From contig JAFQCA010000052.1 of NCBI GenBank assembly GCA_017399485.1, positions 1 through 58,949 of the forward strand: a DNA stretch of 58,949 nucleotides, written 5' to 3'. How positions within the stretch are numbered: position 1 is the stretch's first letter; every line of letters begins with the position of its first letter. The notes beneath the pieces were generated by a model, which searched no databases, was not told the origin of the DNA, and saw nothing but the letters and a program-made list of their open reading frames with translations. Position numbers and translations under genes: made by a program. Shown here one piece after another: positions 34,806 to 44,086 of the stretch. The DNA comes from Alistipes sp. (lineage in GTDB: Bacteria > Bacteroidota > Bacteroidia > Bacteroidales > Rikenellaceae).

Positions 34806-35038
34806 TACTTACGCTTCAGATATGACATTACACCCCACGCAATACGCAGCACTGCAACCAAAGCATAAAGAATTAAGGTAGTCACGACAACATACCCTAT
34901 CTGGGAAAATATCTCATACCAAGGTGTTGCAAATTTTATTATCGCCGCCCAATTAACTATGTTTGCCACCACAAAGCAGCCCAACAATATCCACAACTCA
35001 CGACGTTTCACTTCGGCAGTTATAACACTATCTTTCAT
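34805..35038 (-). CDS. Small membrane protein, two helices
   Basis: 77 residues with a cytosolic N-terminus (MKDSVITAEVKRRE), membrane helices at about 15-35 and 45-68, and a basic end (YLKRK). I do not recognise a named domain. It overlaps apbE by one base (TAGTG) and follows kdsD by 6 bases, so it is certainly part of this run. Confidence 0.7.
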   Translation of the reverse strand: MKDSVITAEVKRRELWILLGCFVVANIVNWAAIIKFATPWYEIFSQIGYVVVTTLILYALVAVLRIAWGVMSYLKRK

Positions 35039-35044
35039 ATCGGG

Positions 35045-36010
35045 TTAAAGTTTTATATCGTAAATCTGTATCACGCCACACAACTCGCCATCATCATCTG
35101 TTACCAACAGTGAATTGACTTTATGCTGTGTCATCATTTTTTCAGCATCAATCAATTTGGCATTCTTGTTTATACTCTTTGGCGAGCGAGTTGCTATATC
35201 CATCACGTTAATATCAAAGAATTTAGCCTGCAGGCTCTCCATCGCACGACGCAAATCACCATCCGTTACAATACCTACAATATTTCCCTCATCAACTATC
35301 ACAATCAGGCCCAGACCTCCACGTGTCATACGATGAATCATCTCCGTAGCACCGCAATTAGGAGCAACTATCGGCAAATCATTTTTACGCATCACGTTAC
35401 CTACGGTCATCAACAACCTACGGCCCAGACTACCTCCCGGATGCAAACGCGCAAAGTCCATAGCCGTAAAATCACGAGCCTTCATCAGCGCGATAGCCAA
35501 TGCATCACCCATTGCCAACTGCGCCGTAGTCGATGTTGTAGGAGCCAAATGCAATATGCAGGCCTCCTCCTTAACACACGCATTAAGATGCAAATCCGAA
35601 TTCTTGGCCAACGTAGATTCGGGATTGCTCGTAATCGAAATAAGCACGTTGCCATTGCTATGTATAAATGGCACAATCTTCAACACTTCGTCAGTCTCCC
35701 CCGAATGAGATAAAGCCAAGACAACATCCTCTGACGATATCATACCCAAATCGCCGTGAAATGCCTCCCCCGGATGCAGATAAAAACTCGGAGTACCCGT
35801 CGAGGCCAACGTAGCCGCAATCTTACGACCTATCAGGCCCGACTTACCCATACCCGTCAAAATAACCTTTCCTGTACAGGCCAGAATTCTATCTACTGCA
35901 CCGATAAATTGCTCGTCTAACTCCGTTGCCATATGCATCAAAGCCTCAGCCTCCTTATGCAGCGTCTCACGAGCAAGTGTTAAGATATCCTGTGAAGTCA
36001 ATGATTTCAT
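35045..36010 (-). CDS. kdsD: Arabinose-5-phosphate isomerase
   Basis: 321 residues. SIS domain (about 38-175, VILTGMGKSGLIGRKIAATLAS and SHSGETDEVLKIVP) followed by two CBS domains (about 205-321). It converts ribulose-5-phosphate to arabinose-5-phosphate, the first dedicated step to KDO for LPS. It lies directly after kdsA and kdsB. Single-domain paralogues (GutQ) share the fold, but the neighbours favour KdsD. Confidence 0.95.
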   Translation of the reverse strand: MKSLTSQDILTLARETLHKEAEALMHMATELDEQFIGAVDRILACTGKVILTGMGKSGLIGRKIAATLASTGTPSFYLHPGEAFHGDLGMISSEDVVLALSHSGETDEVLKIVPFIHSNGNVLISITSNPESTLAKNSDLHLNACVKEEACILHLAPTTSTTAQLAMGDALAIALMKARDFTAMDFARLHPGGSLGRRLLMTVGNVMRKNDLPIVAPNCGATEMIHRMTRGGLGLIVIVDEGNIVGIVTDGDLRRAMESLQAKFFDINVMDIATRSPKSINKNAKLIDAEKMMTQHKVNSLLVTDDDGELCGVIQIYDIKL

Positions 36011-36059
36011 TTATATTTAAGTCCTTATTTAAGTTTCATTTTTTACAACTATGACGCTA

Positions 36060-36809
36060 TTATAACAGTGATTTGACAACGCCTTCCAACTCCTCCAAAC
36101 GCAACATATTGGGGCCGTCGCTCAAAGCATTATCTGGGTTAGGATGCACCTCAAAGAAGAAACCATTTGCGCCAAAAGCCTTTGCCGCCTGCGCCATAGC
36201 AGGTACAAACTCACGATTACCGCCCGTCTTACCACCTGCGGCACCGGGACGCTGAACACTATGCGTACAATCCATCATAACCGTAGGCGCAATCTTCAAC
36301 ATATCGGCTATATTACGGAAATCAACAACCAGATTATTATAACCGTACATATTTCCGCGCTCGGTGAGCCACACCTCTGCGGCACCCGACTTAACCGCCT
36401 TCTCGTAAGGGTATTTCATATCCTCACCCGAAAGGAATTGAGCCTTCTTGATATTTACAATACGGCCCGTTGCAGCAGCAGCCACCAACAAATCGGTCTG
36501 GCGACACAAAAATGCAGGAATCTGCAACACATCAATCACCTCACCCGCAGGAGCGGCCTGCCACGCCTCGTGGATATCGGTACACAACCTCAAGCCCCAC
36601 TTACGTTTCACGTCATACAACATCTGAAGGCCCTTATCAAGCCCCACGCCGCGATACGACGTGAGAGATGTACGGTTAGCCTTATCGAATGAAGCCTTGA
36701 AGATTATATCAACACCTAAGCGCTCGTTTATACCCACCAACGTCTCGGCAACCTTATCCAGCAATTCAGCCGACTCTATAACACACGGCCCTGCTACAAA
36801 TCTTTTCAT
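36060..36809 (-). CDS. kdsA: 3-deoxy-8-phosphooctulonate synthase
   Basis: 249 residues from ATG 36809; the open frame upstream starts at a TTG and lacks family sequence. The enzyme condenses arabinose-5-phosphate with phosphoenolpyruvate. Motifs: FVAGPCVIES, FKASFDKANRTS, LCTDIHE, LQIPAFLCRQTDLL, NIKKAQFLSGEDM and FFFEVHPNPDNALSDGPN near the end. Slightly shorter than the E. coli enzyme, as usual here. The Asn in NIKKAQF suggests the metal-independent class. Confidence 0.95.
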   Translation of the reverse strand: MKRFVAGPCVIESAELLDKVAETLVGINERLGVDIIFKASFDKANRTSLTSYRGVGLDKGLQMLYDVKRKWGLRLCTDIHEAWQAAPAGEVIDVLQIPAFLCRQTDLLVAAAATGRIVNIKKAQFLSGEDMKYPYEKAVKSGAAEVWLTERGNMYGYNNLVVDFRNIADMLKIAPTVMMDCTHSVQRPGAAGGKTGGNREFVPAMAQAAKAFGANGFFFEVHPNPDNALSDGPNMLRLEELEGVVKSLL

Positions 36810-36887
36810 TGTTATAATATTTTCTTCTCTAGTTTTCAAGTATTTACGTTTTCTGGAGTTAATCTCAACTCTAAAATCCCAAAAATC

Positions 36888-37673
36888 CTAATTTTGAATT
36901 TTGAATCTTGAATTTTGAATTTTCAAAAACTCTTCGGCGCGTTCCAAATCTTCGGGCGTATCAATTCCTACAGTCTCCACATCCGATATGCCGACACCAA
37001 TTTTATAGCCATTCTCCAACCAGCGCAACTGCTCCAGTTTCTCCGACAACTCCAACGTCGATTGAGGCAACGCAGTAATCTCACGCAACACCTCGCTACG
37101 GAAGGCATACATACCGATATGCTTATAGAACGTATGAACTTTAAGCCAATCCTCACGCTCCACACCTCGCAGATAAGGAATTACCGAGCGCGAGAAATAT
37201 ATCGCACGCGACTCTTTGTCAAGCACCACCTTCGGCGAGTTGGGATTTTCCAGCGCATCTATGCCATCGGCCTCACTGAATGGTTTTACCAATGTAGCGA
37301 TATCGGTTGCTGCGTCCTCAAAGCACTTCATTATAGCCCTCAACTGCGATTCGGCAATAAATGGCTCGTCGCCCTGAACGTTTATCACCACATCATACTC
37401 CGCGCCTACTTTTTGATACGCTTCCCAGCAACGGTCCGTACCACTCTGATGGTCAGGCGAAGTCATAATGGCACGGCCACCAAAAGACTCCACAACCGAT
37501 GCTATACGTTCATCGTCTGTGGCTACAGCAACACTTGAGACAACCTTTGCAACTTGCTCATACACACGTTGTATAACAGGTTTGCCTCCCAACAAAGCCA
37601 ACGGCTTGGCAGGGAAACGTGTCGATGCATAACGTGCAGGTATCAACACAATGAATTTAAGCGCCTTATCCAT
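36888..37673 (-). CDS. kdsB: CMP-KDO synthetase (3-deoxy-manno-octulosonate cytidylyltransferase)
   Basis: 261 residues. It activates KDO with CTP before its transfer to lipid A. Motifs: IPARYASTRFPAKPLALLGGKPVI at the N-terminus, GTDRCWEA, VINVQGDEPFI and HIGMYAFR. The last ~11 residues (KIQNSRFKIQN) are encoded by TTTTGAA-type heptamer repeats rather than by family sequence. It lies 29 bases after lon and 78 before kdsA. Confidence 0.95.
   Translation of the reverse strand: MDKALKFIVLIPARYASTRFPAKPLALLGGKPVIQRVYEQVAKVVSSVAVATDDERIASVVESFGGRAIMTSPDHQSGTDRCWEAYQKVGAEYDVVINVQGDEPFIAESQLRAIMKCFEDAATDIATLVKPFSEADGIDALENPNSPKVVLDKESRAIYFSRSVIPYLRGVEREDWLKVHTFYKHIGMYAFRSEVLREITALPQSTLELSEKLEQLRWLENGYKIGVGISDVETVGIDTPEDLERAEEFLKIQNSRFKIQN
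36892..36926. repeat. TTTTGAA heptamer array in the kdsB 3' end
   Basis: Five heptamers in register: TTTTGAA, TTTTGAA, TCTTGAA, TTTTGAA, TTTTCAA. They begin just inside the stop codon and encode the C-terminus of KdsB on the minus strand. Similar arrays lie at about 29147-29167 and 53802-53822. Confidence 0.85.
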
Positions 37674-37702
37674 TTTAGTTAAAGTATTACTTTAATTGTT
37701 GT

Positions 37703-40123
37703 TTACTTCAAAGCCAAAGCCAATACATCCTCTATCTTCTTAACATAGTGGAAGTTAAGGCCCGCAACATACTCTTGCTTTATCTCTTCAACATCCTTAC
37801 GGTTATCCTCGCACAAAATCAATTCATTGATTCCCGCACGCTTCGCCGCCAATATTTTCTCCTTGATTCCGCCGACAGGCATCACTCTGCCGCGCAAAGT
37901 CATCTCGCCCGTCATTGCGATACGCTCCTTGACCTCACGGCCTGTGAATGTTGAGACGATAGAAGTCACCATCGTAATACCAGCCGAAGGTCCATCCTTC
38001 GGTATAGCACCTTCGGGAACGTGGATATTGATATTCTTCTTCTCAAACATATCCGCCGCAATGCCTAACTCCTCGTGATGCGCCTGCACCCACTCATAGG
38101 CTATCGTAGCCGACTCCTTCATCACATCGCCCAAGTTACCCGTCAGGCTCAAAGCACCCTTACCTGGTGTAAGCACCGATTCGATATATAGGATATCGCC
38201 ACCAACGGCAGTCCACGCCAAACCCGTAACCACGCCTATCATACCTGCAATTTCGTACTCGTCGTTGCGGAATTTGGGCTTTCCCAAAATTTTCTCGATA
38301 TCGGCTGCGGTCATCTCAGGGGCGAAGGCCTCATCGAAAGCGATATGCTTTGCTCGCGCACGAACCAATTTTGCGATATGTTTATCCAAAGAGCGGACAC
38401 CCGACTCTCGCGTATAATCAGAGATAATCTTTTCCAAAATCTCCGCCGACAATACGAACTCATTCTCTTTGACGCCGTGAGCCTCGCACTGCTTACGCAC
38501 CAAATGGTCGGCGGCAATGCGCACCTTATCCTCCAAGATATATCCGGGTATATTTATCATCTCCATACGGTCACGCAACGCAGGATTTATCGCGCCTATG
38601 TCATTCGCCGTAGCGATAAACAACACCTTCGATAAATCATACTCCGTATCGAGGTAGTTATCGTGGAATGTAGTATTCTGCTCGGGGTCCAACACCTCCA
38701 ACAATGCGCTCGACGGGTCACCGTGATTGCTCACCGTAATCTTATCAACCTCATCGAGAATTATTACAGGATTAGATGAGCCGCAACGCTTTATAGTCTG
38801 GATGATACGGCCAGGCATAGCACCGATATAGGTACGACGGTGACCACGAATCTCCGACTCATCGTGCAGACCACCCAACGATATACGTCCGAACTTGCGG
38901 CCCAGAGCCGTAGCCACCGAGCGGCCCAACGATGTTTTACCCACTCCCGGAGGGCCATACAAACACAATATCGGAGACTTCAAATCGCCCTTAAGTTTAA
39001 TTACGGCCAAGTGCTCCAGAATTCTATCCTTGACCTCCTCCAGACCGAAGTGGTCGTCATCGAGTTGCTTGCGGGCACACTCCAAATCGAGGTTATCCTT
39101 GGTCACATCATTCCACGGCAACTCCAACATAAGTTGCAGATATGTCATCTGCACCGAATACTCGGCTACCGCAGGATTCAAGCGCTCGACCTTCTGCAAC
39201 TCCTTCTCGAAGAGTTCGCCAATCTCCTTGTTCCAATTCTTCTGTTTAGCCTGCTCGCGCATCTGCTCAATCTCGGCATCTGCGCCATCGCCCAACTCGT
39301 CCTGAATTGTACGCATCTGCTGCTGCAGATAGTAATCACGCTGCTGCTTGTCAATCTCTCGCTTAACCTTCTCCTGAATCTCATTCTTGAGTTCAGCCAT
39401 CTGCTGCTCACGCACCAGAATCTCCAACAACTTACGCGCACGCGCCAATAAGCCCGGAGCCTCCAGCAACGCCTGACGGTCATCGTCCGAGAAATCCATA
39501 TTGGAGCATACGAAGTTGATTAATCCGCGTGGCGAATCCAAGTTCTTCAGCGCAAAAACAGCCTCCTTTGGCATCGAAGGTGATATATTGATTATGTTGA
39601 GCGATACCTCACGCACCGAGTCAACCAATGCCTGAAACTCCACATTGTTTTCATCGGGCTGTGAGTCGCGAATGGTACGCACCACCGCCTTGAGATAAGG
39701 CTCCGACTGAAGATACTCACCGACTTCAATCTTCTCCAGACCACTCAATATAACCGTAAGATTGCCGTTAGGCATCTCCAGAATCTTGATAATACGGGCT
39801 GCCGTACCGACCTTGTACATATCGTCGGGTGTAGGAATCTCGACCTCACTCTCGCGCTGCAACACAGCACCCAGCAAACCGCCTGAAGTATTTACATCGC
39901 GCACCAACTTGATACTCTTCTCGCGCCCTACCGTAATGGGGGTTATAGCGCCGGGGAAAAGCACCGAACTGCGCAACGAAAGTATGGGCAACGATTCGGG
40001 AATTGCTACATTCTCCACAATATCATCACCACTCGTAATAATGGGCACTACCTGATGACGACCATCAAGCAAATCAGGCAAGGCCTCCAAATCTGTCAAA
40101 TCAATATTTTTCTTCTTACTCAT
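37703..40123 (-). CDS. lon: ATP-dependent protease Lon
   Basis: 806 residues from ATG 40123 ([18 protein letters not shown]); an ATG at 40132 is also possible. The order is the N-terminal substrate-binding LON domain, a coiled middle (about 230-320, many Gln/Glu), the AAA+ domain with P-loop GPPGVGKTS near 390, and the serine protease domain with the catalytic Ser in [11 protein letters not shown] near 713. It degrades damaged and regulatory proteins. First gene of the long leftward run; a TATATTTG box lies at 40260-40253. Confidence 0.96.
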   Translation of the reverse strand: MSKKKNIDLTDLEALPDLLDGRHQVVPIITSGDDIVENVAIPESLPILSLRSSVLFPGAITPITVGREKSIKLVRDVNTSGGLLGAVLQRESEVEIPTPDDMYKVGTAARIIKILEMPNGNLTVILSGLEKIEVGEYLQSEPYLKAVVRTIRDSQPDENNVEFQALVDSVREVSLNIINISPSMPKEAVFALKNLDSPRGLINFVCSNMDFSDDDRQALLEAPGLLARARKLLEILVREQQMAELKNEIQEKVKREIDKQQRDYYLQQQMRTIQDELGDGADAEIEQMREQAKQKNWNKEIGELFEKELQKVERLNPAVAEYSVQMTYLQLMLELPWNDVTKDNLDLECARKQLDDDHFGLEEVKDRILEHLAVIKLKGDLKSPILCLYGPPGVGKTSLGRSVATALGRKFGRISLGGLHDESEIRGHRRTYIGAMPGRIIQTIKRCGSSNPVIILDEVDKITVSNHGDPSSALLEVLDPEQNTTFHDNYLDTEYDLSKVLFIATANDIGAINPALRDRMEMINIPGYILEDKVRIAADHLVRKQCEAHGVKENEFVLSAEILEKIISDYTRESGVRSLDKHIAKLVRARAKHIAFDEAFAPEMTAADIEKILGKPKFRNDEYEIAGMIGVVTGLAWTAVGGDILYIESVLTPGKGALSLTGNLGDVMKESATIAYEWVQAHHEELGIAADMFEKKNINIHVPEGAIPKDGPSAGITMVTSIVSTFTGREVKERIAMTGEMTLRGRVMPVGGIKEKILAAKRAGINELILCEDNRKDVEEIKQEYVAGLNFHYVKKIEDVLALALK

Positions 40124-40482
40124 AATTCTCATTAATTTACTGCGACAAGTCATATACTCATCTATCATAAAGCAAAACGCAACTATCGCGCCTTTGGTTA
40201 TGACTATTCTCGCAAACTACTCCACCGTATAATACACACTATTTCACGATTGCAAATATACGAAAATTAACCATACCGTATGCTCTTTATACCATATATT
40301 TATTAACAATTTATAAGAAACCACATTATCAATTAATCCCCACAATCGTTTTACCATTCACCGTAATTCGGTACTATTTATGTACCACGAAATATTGCTC
40401 CTATATTTTTAATTATAAAAATAGCCTTTGTCGGTAAAGTAATTTTACTTATCTTTGCCTCGGTTAATTGAGAATTTTTGTT
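40124..40482. other. Divergent promoter region between lon and the antiporter gene
   Basis: No gene is seen. It contains the lon -7 box (minus 40260-40253), a small stem GGTAC-N7-GTACC near 40370-40386, and the antiporter promoter at 40427-40457. Confidence 0.55.
40427..40457 (+). promoter_or_regulatory. Consensus promoter of the NhaD-like gene
   Basis: TTTG at 40427-40430, exactly 19 bases, TATCTTTG at 40450-40457. This is the best match to the Bacteroidetes consensus in the window and places initiation about 20 bases before ATG 40483. Confidence 0.8.
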
Positions 40483-41784
40483 ATGCCACAAGTAGAATTA
40501 TGGGCGCTCATCCCCTTTGCGATTATGCTTCTAAGCATCGCGGTTATGCCACTCATAGCAGGAAAATGGTGGGAGAATAATCTACATAAATTATACGTCG
40601 CACTTGCGTTATCTGTTCCGACGGGATATTACCTGATAGCAAACGGGATGGGAGAGAACCTGCAACATCAAATACTGAAGGACTATCTGCCGTTTATCAT
40701 ACTGCTGGGAGCATTGTTTATTGTAACGGGCGGCATCCGCATCAATGGCGACATACAGGCCAGACCTCGCAACAACACATTCATAATGGCCATAGGTTAT
40801 CTGTTGGCATCATTTATCGGCACGACAGGAGCCGCTATGTTGTTGATTAGACCGCTATTGGAGTTTAACAAGCAACGCGAATACAAAGTGCATACCGTCG
40901 TGGTGTTCATCGCATTGGTAGCCAACTGCGGAGGTATTTTAACTCCGCTGGGTGACCCTCCATTGTTTCTGTTATATTTGCGCGGTGCCGAGTTTTCGTG
41001 GTTTATGAATATGTTACCCGAATGGCTGACTGTAGGAGCGATAATTTTGACAGGATATTATTTTGTGGACAGATACATATATTATCACAAAGAGCATATC
41101 GCCAACGTAATGGCCGACTTCAGGGAGAAAACACCCTTATACATAAAAGGCCGAATAAACATTATCTATCTCATTTGCATCATACTGACTGTAGCGTACG
41201 TCAATCCGTCACATTTGCCACAGATGGGTGCTGAAGATGCTCCTTTAAGAGAGAGTGCTATGCGCGAGATTATACTCATCATCATCGCCCTATTTTCAAT
41301 CCTCACTACACGTCGTGGCTTACGCGAGGCCAATCAATTCTCGTGGGAGCCACTCATCGAAGTGGCGGTGGTTTTCATTGGTATATTTGTGACGATGACT
41401 CCGGCATTAATCTATCTCAATGCCCACGCCACATCGTTAGGTCTGCAAACGCCCGACCAATTCTTCTACGGCGCAGGATTCTTATCCGCTTTTTTGGACA
41501 ACTCACCAACAGCGGTAGCATTCCACACCGTAGCGCAAGGCATACCTCACGCCACAGATGCCGTTATGGTAGCAGGTGTACCACAGGAGATTCTACGAGC
41601 CATATCATTAGGCGCCGTATTCTTTGGCGCAATGACGTACATAGGAAATGGCCCCAACTTTATGGTCAAGTCAATAGCCGAGCATAACGGCGTCAGGATG
41701 CCGAGTTTCTTTGGATATATGTTCCGTTTCTCGTTGATAATTATGTTGCCCGTATATATTATCGTACAGTTGATATTTTTATAG
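40483..41784 (+). CDS. NhaD-like sodium:proton antiporter (ion transporter superfamily)
   Basis: 433 residues with about 12 membrane helices. I start at ATG 40483 because the promoter lies 26 bases upstream and the earlier in-frame TTG at 40468 lies almost at the expected transcript start. Family features: SFIGTTGAAMLLIRPLLEFN, VANCGGILTPLGDPPLFLLYLRG and a second pseudo-repeat FLSAFLDNSPTAVAFHTVA. These are typical of NhaD/ArsB-type Na+/H+ antiporters. Monocistronic. Confidence 0.88.
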   Translation: MPQVELWALIPFAIMLLSIAVMPLIAGKWWENNLHKLYVALALSVPTGYYLIANGMGENLQHQILKDYLPFIILLGALFIVTGGIRINGDIQARPRNNTFIMAIGYLLASFIGTTGAAMLLIRPLLEFNKQREYKVHTVVVFIALVANCGGILTPLGDPPLFLLYLRGAEFSWFMNMLPEWLTVGAIILTGYYFVDRYIYYHKEHIANVMADFREKTPLYIKGRINIIYLICIILTVAYVNPSHLPQMGAEDAPLRESAMREIILIIIALFSILTTRRGLREANQFSWEPLIEVAVVFIGIFVTMTPALIYLNAHATSLGLQTPDQFFYGAGFLSAFLDNSPTAVAFHTVAQGIPHATDAVMVAGVPQEILRAISLGAVFFGAMTYIGNGPNFMVKSIAEHNGVRMPSFFGYMFRFSLIIMLPVYIIVQLIFL

Positions 41785-41834
41785 AGGTTACGCGATTTAA
41801 CAGACCCTTCGCCACCGCTATAAACAAAAAAAAC

Positions 41835-41867
41835 AAGGCTGCCAAACCGTAAAAAGTTTGCAGCCTT
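41835..41867. terminator. Bidirectional terminator (GGCTGC family)
   Basis: Stem AAGGCTGCCAAAC/GTTTG-CAGCCTT with loop CGTAAAAA. It lies between the convergent antiporter and winged-helix genes. Confidence 0.8.
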
Positions 41868-41891
41868 ATTTCTTACGTGCAATCGCAACGA

Positions 41892-42071
41892 CTACTCAGC
41901 CGGAGCCCACTTACAACGTACGGGAGAAACGATTGCGCCCTCCTCCTTGAGTTGCTTCATAGCCTTCTCAACCTCTTTCTTATCCAGACCGCTCAACTCG
42001 GCAATCTTACCTGCATTCAAAGGAGTACCCGCCTCCTTCATTGTTGCCAACACTTTCTCTTTTGCTTCCAT
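41892..42071 (-). CDS. 59-residue winged-helix-like protein
   Basis: I read this ORF directly. It starts [20 protein letters not shown] at ATG 42071 and ends VRCKWAPAE with TAG at 41894-41892. The pattern is a compact wHTH: helix 1 ([11 protein letters not shown]), [15 protein letters not shown] as helix 2 plus turn, [15 protein letters not shown] as recognition helix, then a short wing ([12 protein letters not shown]). It resembles the small DNA-binding proteins annotated as transcriptional regulators in Bacteroidota. No second domain or ligand site. It lies between the antiporter and the GH99-like operon but has its own upstream space. The start codon is not preceded by an SD, as elsewhere. 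Confidence 0.85.
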   Translation of the reverse strand: MEAKEKVLATMKEAGTPLNAGKIAELSGLDKKEVEKAMKQLKEEGAIVSPVRCKWAPAE

Positions 42072-42133
42072 AATCTTTTAGTTTTATCAGTTAATTATTA
42101 GGTTTTATCTCAACTTAAATTTATGAATAACGG

Positions 42134-44053
42134 CTACTTCTTCCAAATATAGCGGAAATTAAAGCGACGGTTAGGCGCTGTATCACCGTGAGTGCAGAGC
42201 GAGATAACATCGTCAAGATTTTGCGGATTATCGGCCCACTTGAAATCGAATGTCATCTTACTACCCTTCATATTCATATTCTCGCGCTCAACACGCAATT
42301 CCAATGCCTTATCGCTCAGAGCCAACTCTACGTCCGACACTTTAACCCAAGCGTGCGACGCCTCGTCATACTTGCACAACATCTTCTTAGAGACCATATA
42401 ATCATATCCGCACCATCCTGTCTGCGCATTCTGGTCGGCATCTATGAAAAGCATCATCCAATTAAGGTCGGCGTCCGAAGTAAGTTTATCGGCTGTCTCG
42501 GCATAGAAATAGAGATTGTCACCATCACACGCCACCTTGCACTCCACAATATCATTTCGACCACTCTTGTCTGAATAATGCAGGTCGCCATAGCCATTAT
42601 GGTCGCGGTGAGCCGTATCGCCTTTGGTATCACGATAAACAACCTCAACGCCACTCCAATCTGCCATATTACCATCGACCTTAATGTTTACCACACCTCT
42701 ATTTTCGGGTATTGGACGCACACCCTTATAGCGACGGATATTCTGCACCATCTGCATATAGTAGTTATCGGTATATCCACCCTTCATAGGGGCAATGGTA
42801 CGGTTATACTCGGCGTTGTATTGGTCCACGAAATAGAAAGGATTTTTACGTCCCAAGAAACTATCGAGGCTGGGGGTTGGATGACCTCCAGGGTCAAAGC
42901 CACTACGATATTTACCCGCAGTCCACTCATTCCAATCGTTCAGATAGACAAAATCGGGGTCCACCTGCAAAGCGTCATCCCATCGCTCCTGAAAATATAT
43001 ACCGTAACGTACAGGGTCCAAGCACTCCTTACCACCGAGATAAGGTACTTTAGCCTTAATCGGCATATCGCACACATCCATTGCAGGCTCGCCACTCTCT
43101 TTCGACCAACTCTTACCTACCATTGTCATAGGGTGCTGGGCAGGTGTTACTGAAATCTGTTCATAACGACCTTTCCAAGTTGCGGCACGCTCTTCGGGCT
43201 TCATATTACGCACACGCTCGTCATTGAGTTCAAGGCCGAATGACCAATTACCTTCGGTACCGACATAGCGCTTACCAGCCCATTCATAATAGCCCCACCA
43301 CATATTGCGCAGAGTAAAGAACTGCTTAACCTCATCGGAATAATCGGCAAAATTCTTCTCGCCACCACCTACGTTGGCATCAACACTCGGCGTAGCATTA
43401 TACAAAAGCAGAGGCTTGCCATCCCAATAAAACCACAAATCCTTATGTTGCGGGTTGCGATAGAACTTATCGTAGAGTTGATGCACGACGGTTATAACAT
43501 TGCCATTAAAAGCCCAGAAACAGAACTTCGGCACTTTATTACCCTCCTTCTTCATCTGCGCCATAGTTCGCAAGACAACATCCCACTCATCCCAATAGAG
43601 TACGGCATTGGTAACATCAAAGATTATAAGGTCCACACCTGCATCTGTGAGCATCGACATATCTTTGCGGATAACATACTCATCCTGACTTAAGAAATAG
43701 CCCACTTCAGGCTCACCCCAATGGAACGAGTTATAACCTCCCCACGCGGGGCTGGCTCCATCACGGCTGGCGTTGGGGTCTTGAGCCAACACGCGGCTTA
43801 CATCGGCAGCATAAGGTCGGCCTGTATGAAGGCCTTGCGTATGCCAAGTAACATAGAATATACCTACGGTACGCTCCTTGTCACTCTTCAAAGGCGCATC
43901 TTCGGCGGTAGGCATCACTCGACCAACGTCATCCGTTGCCACCCACGTATCGGGATATATGTCTCGATAATACTTCTCCTCTTTAACTTGTGCATCTGCC
44001 GCAAAAAACACGCCTGCGGCAAACAATAACATCGTAAGTTTTCGTAACATCAT
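42134..44053 (-). CDS. Secreted GH99/GH71-like glycosidase with C-terminal CBM9/DOMON-like domain
   Basis: 639 residues with a signal peptide (MMLRKLTMLLFAAGVFFAADA, cut before Q22). Residues ~60-420 form a TIM-barrel-like domain of the GH71/GH99-like type: VGIFYVTWHTQG, DAGVDLIIFDVTNAV, KFCFWAFNG, FYWDGKPLLLYN, and near the end VYLNDWNEWTAGKY. Residues ~460-639 look like a family-9-type carbohydrate-binding or DOMON beta-sandwich (IKVDGNMADWSGVEVVY, MMLFIDADQNAQTGWCGYDY). GH99 enzymes cleave internal alpha-mannosides; the exact activity here is not determinable. Last gene of a three-gene leftward run, 33 bases from its neighbour. Confidence 0.8.
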   Translation of the reverse strand: MMLRKLTMLLFAAGVFFAADAQVKEEKYYRDIYPDTWVATDDVGRVMPTAEDAPLKSDKERTVGIFYVTWHTQGLHTGRPYAADVSRVLAQDPNASRDGASPAWGGYNSFHWGEPEVGYFLSQDEYVIRKDMSMLTDAGVDLIIFDVTNAVLYWDEWDVVLRTMAQMKKEGNKVPKFCFWAFNGNVITVVHQLYDKFYRNPQHKDLWFYWDGKPLLLYNATPSVDANVGGGEKNFADYSDEVKQFFTLRNMWWGYYEWAGKRYVGTEGNWSFGLELNDERVRNMKPEERAATWKGRYEQISVTPAQHPMTMVGKSWSKESGEPAMDVCDMPIKAKVPYLGGKECLDPVRYGIYFQERWDDALQVDPDFVYLNDWNEWTAGKYRSGFDPGGHPTPSLDSFLGRKNPFYFVDQYNAEYNRTIAPMKGGYTDNYYMQMVQNIRRYKGVRPIPENRGVVNIKVDGNMADWSGVEVVYRDTKGDTAHRDHNGYGDLHYSDKSGRNDIVECKVACDGDNLYFYAETADKLTSDADLNWMMLFIDADQNAQTGWCGYDYMVSKKMLCKYDEASHAWVKVSDVELALSDKALELRVERENMNMKGSKMTFDFKWADNPQNLDDVISLCTHGDTAPNRRFNFRYIWKK

Positions 44054-44086
44054 ATTGGAAATTTAGGTTCTATCAAATCATTCTTA

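Noticed and set aside
38840..39451. Leu-rich open frame opposite lon
   Set aside because: Leu/Gln-rich product is the mirror of the Gln/Glu-rich coiled coil of Lon; no start context or homology pattern.
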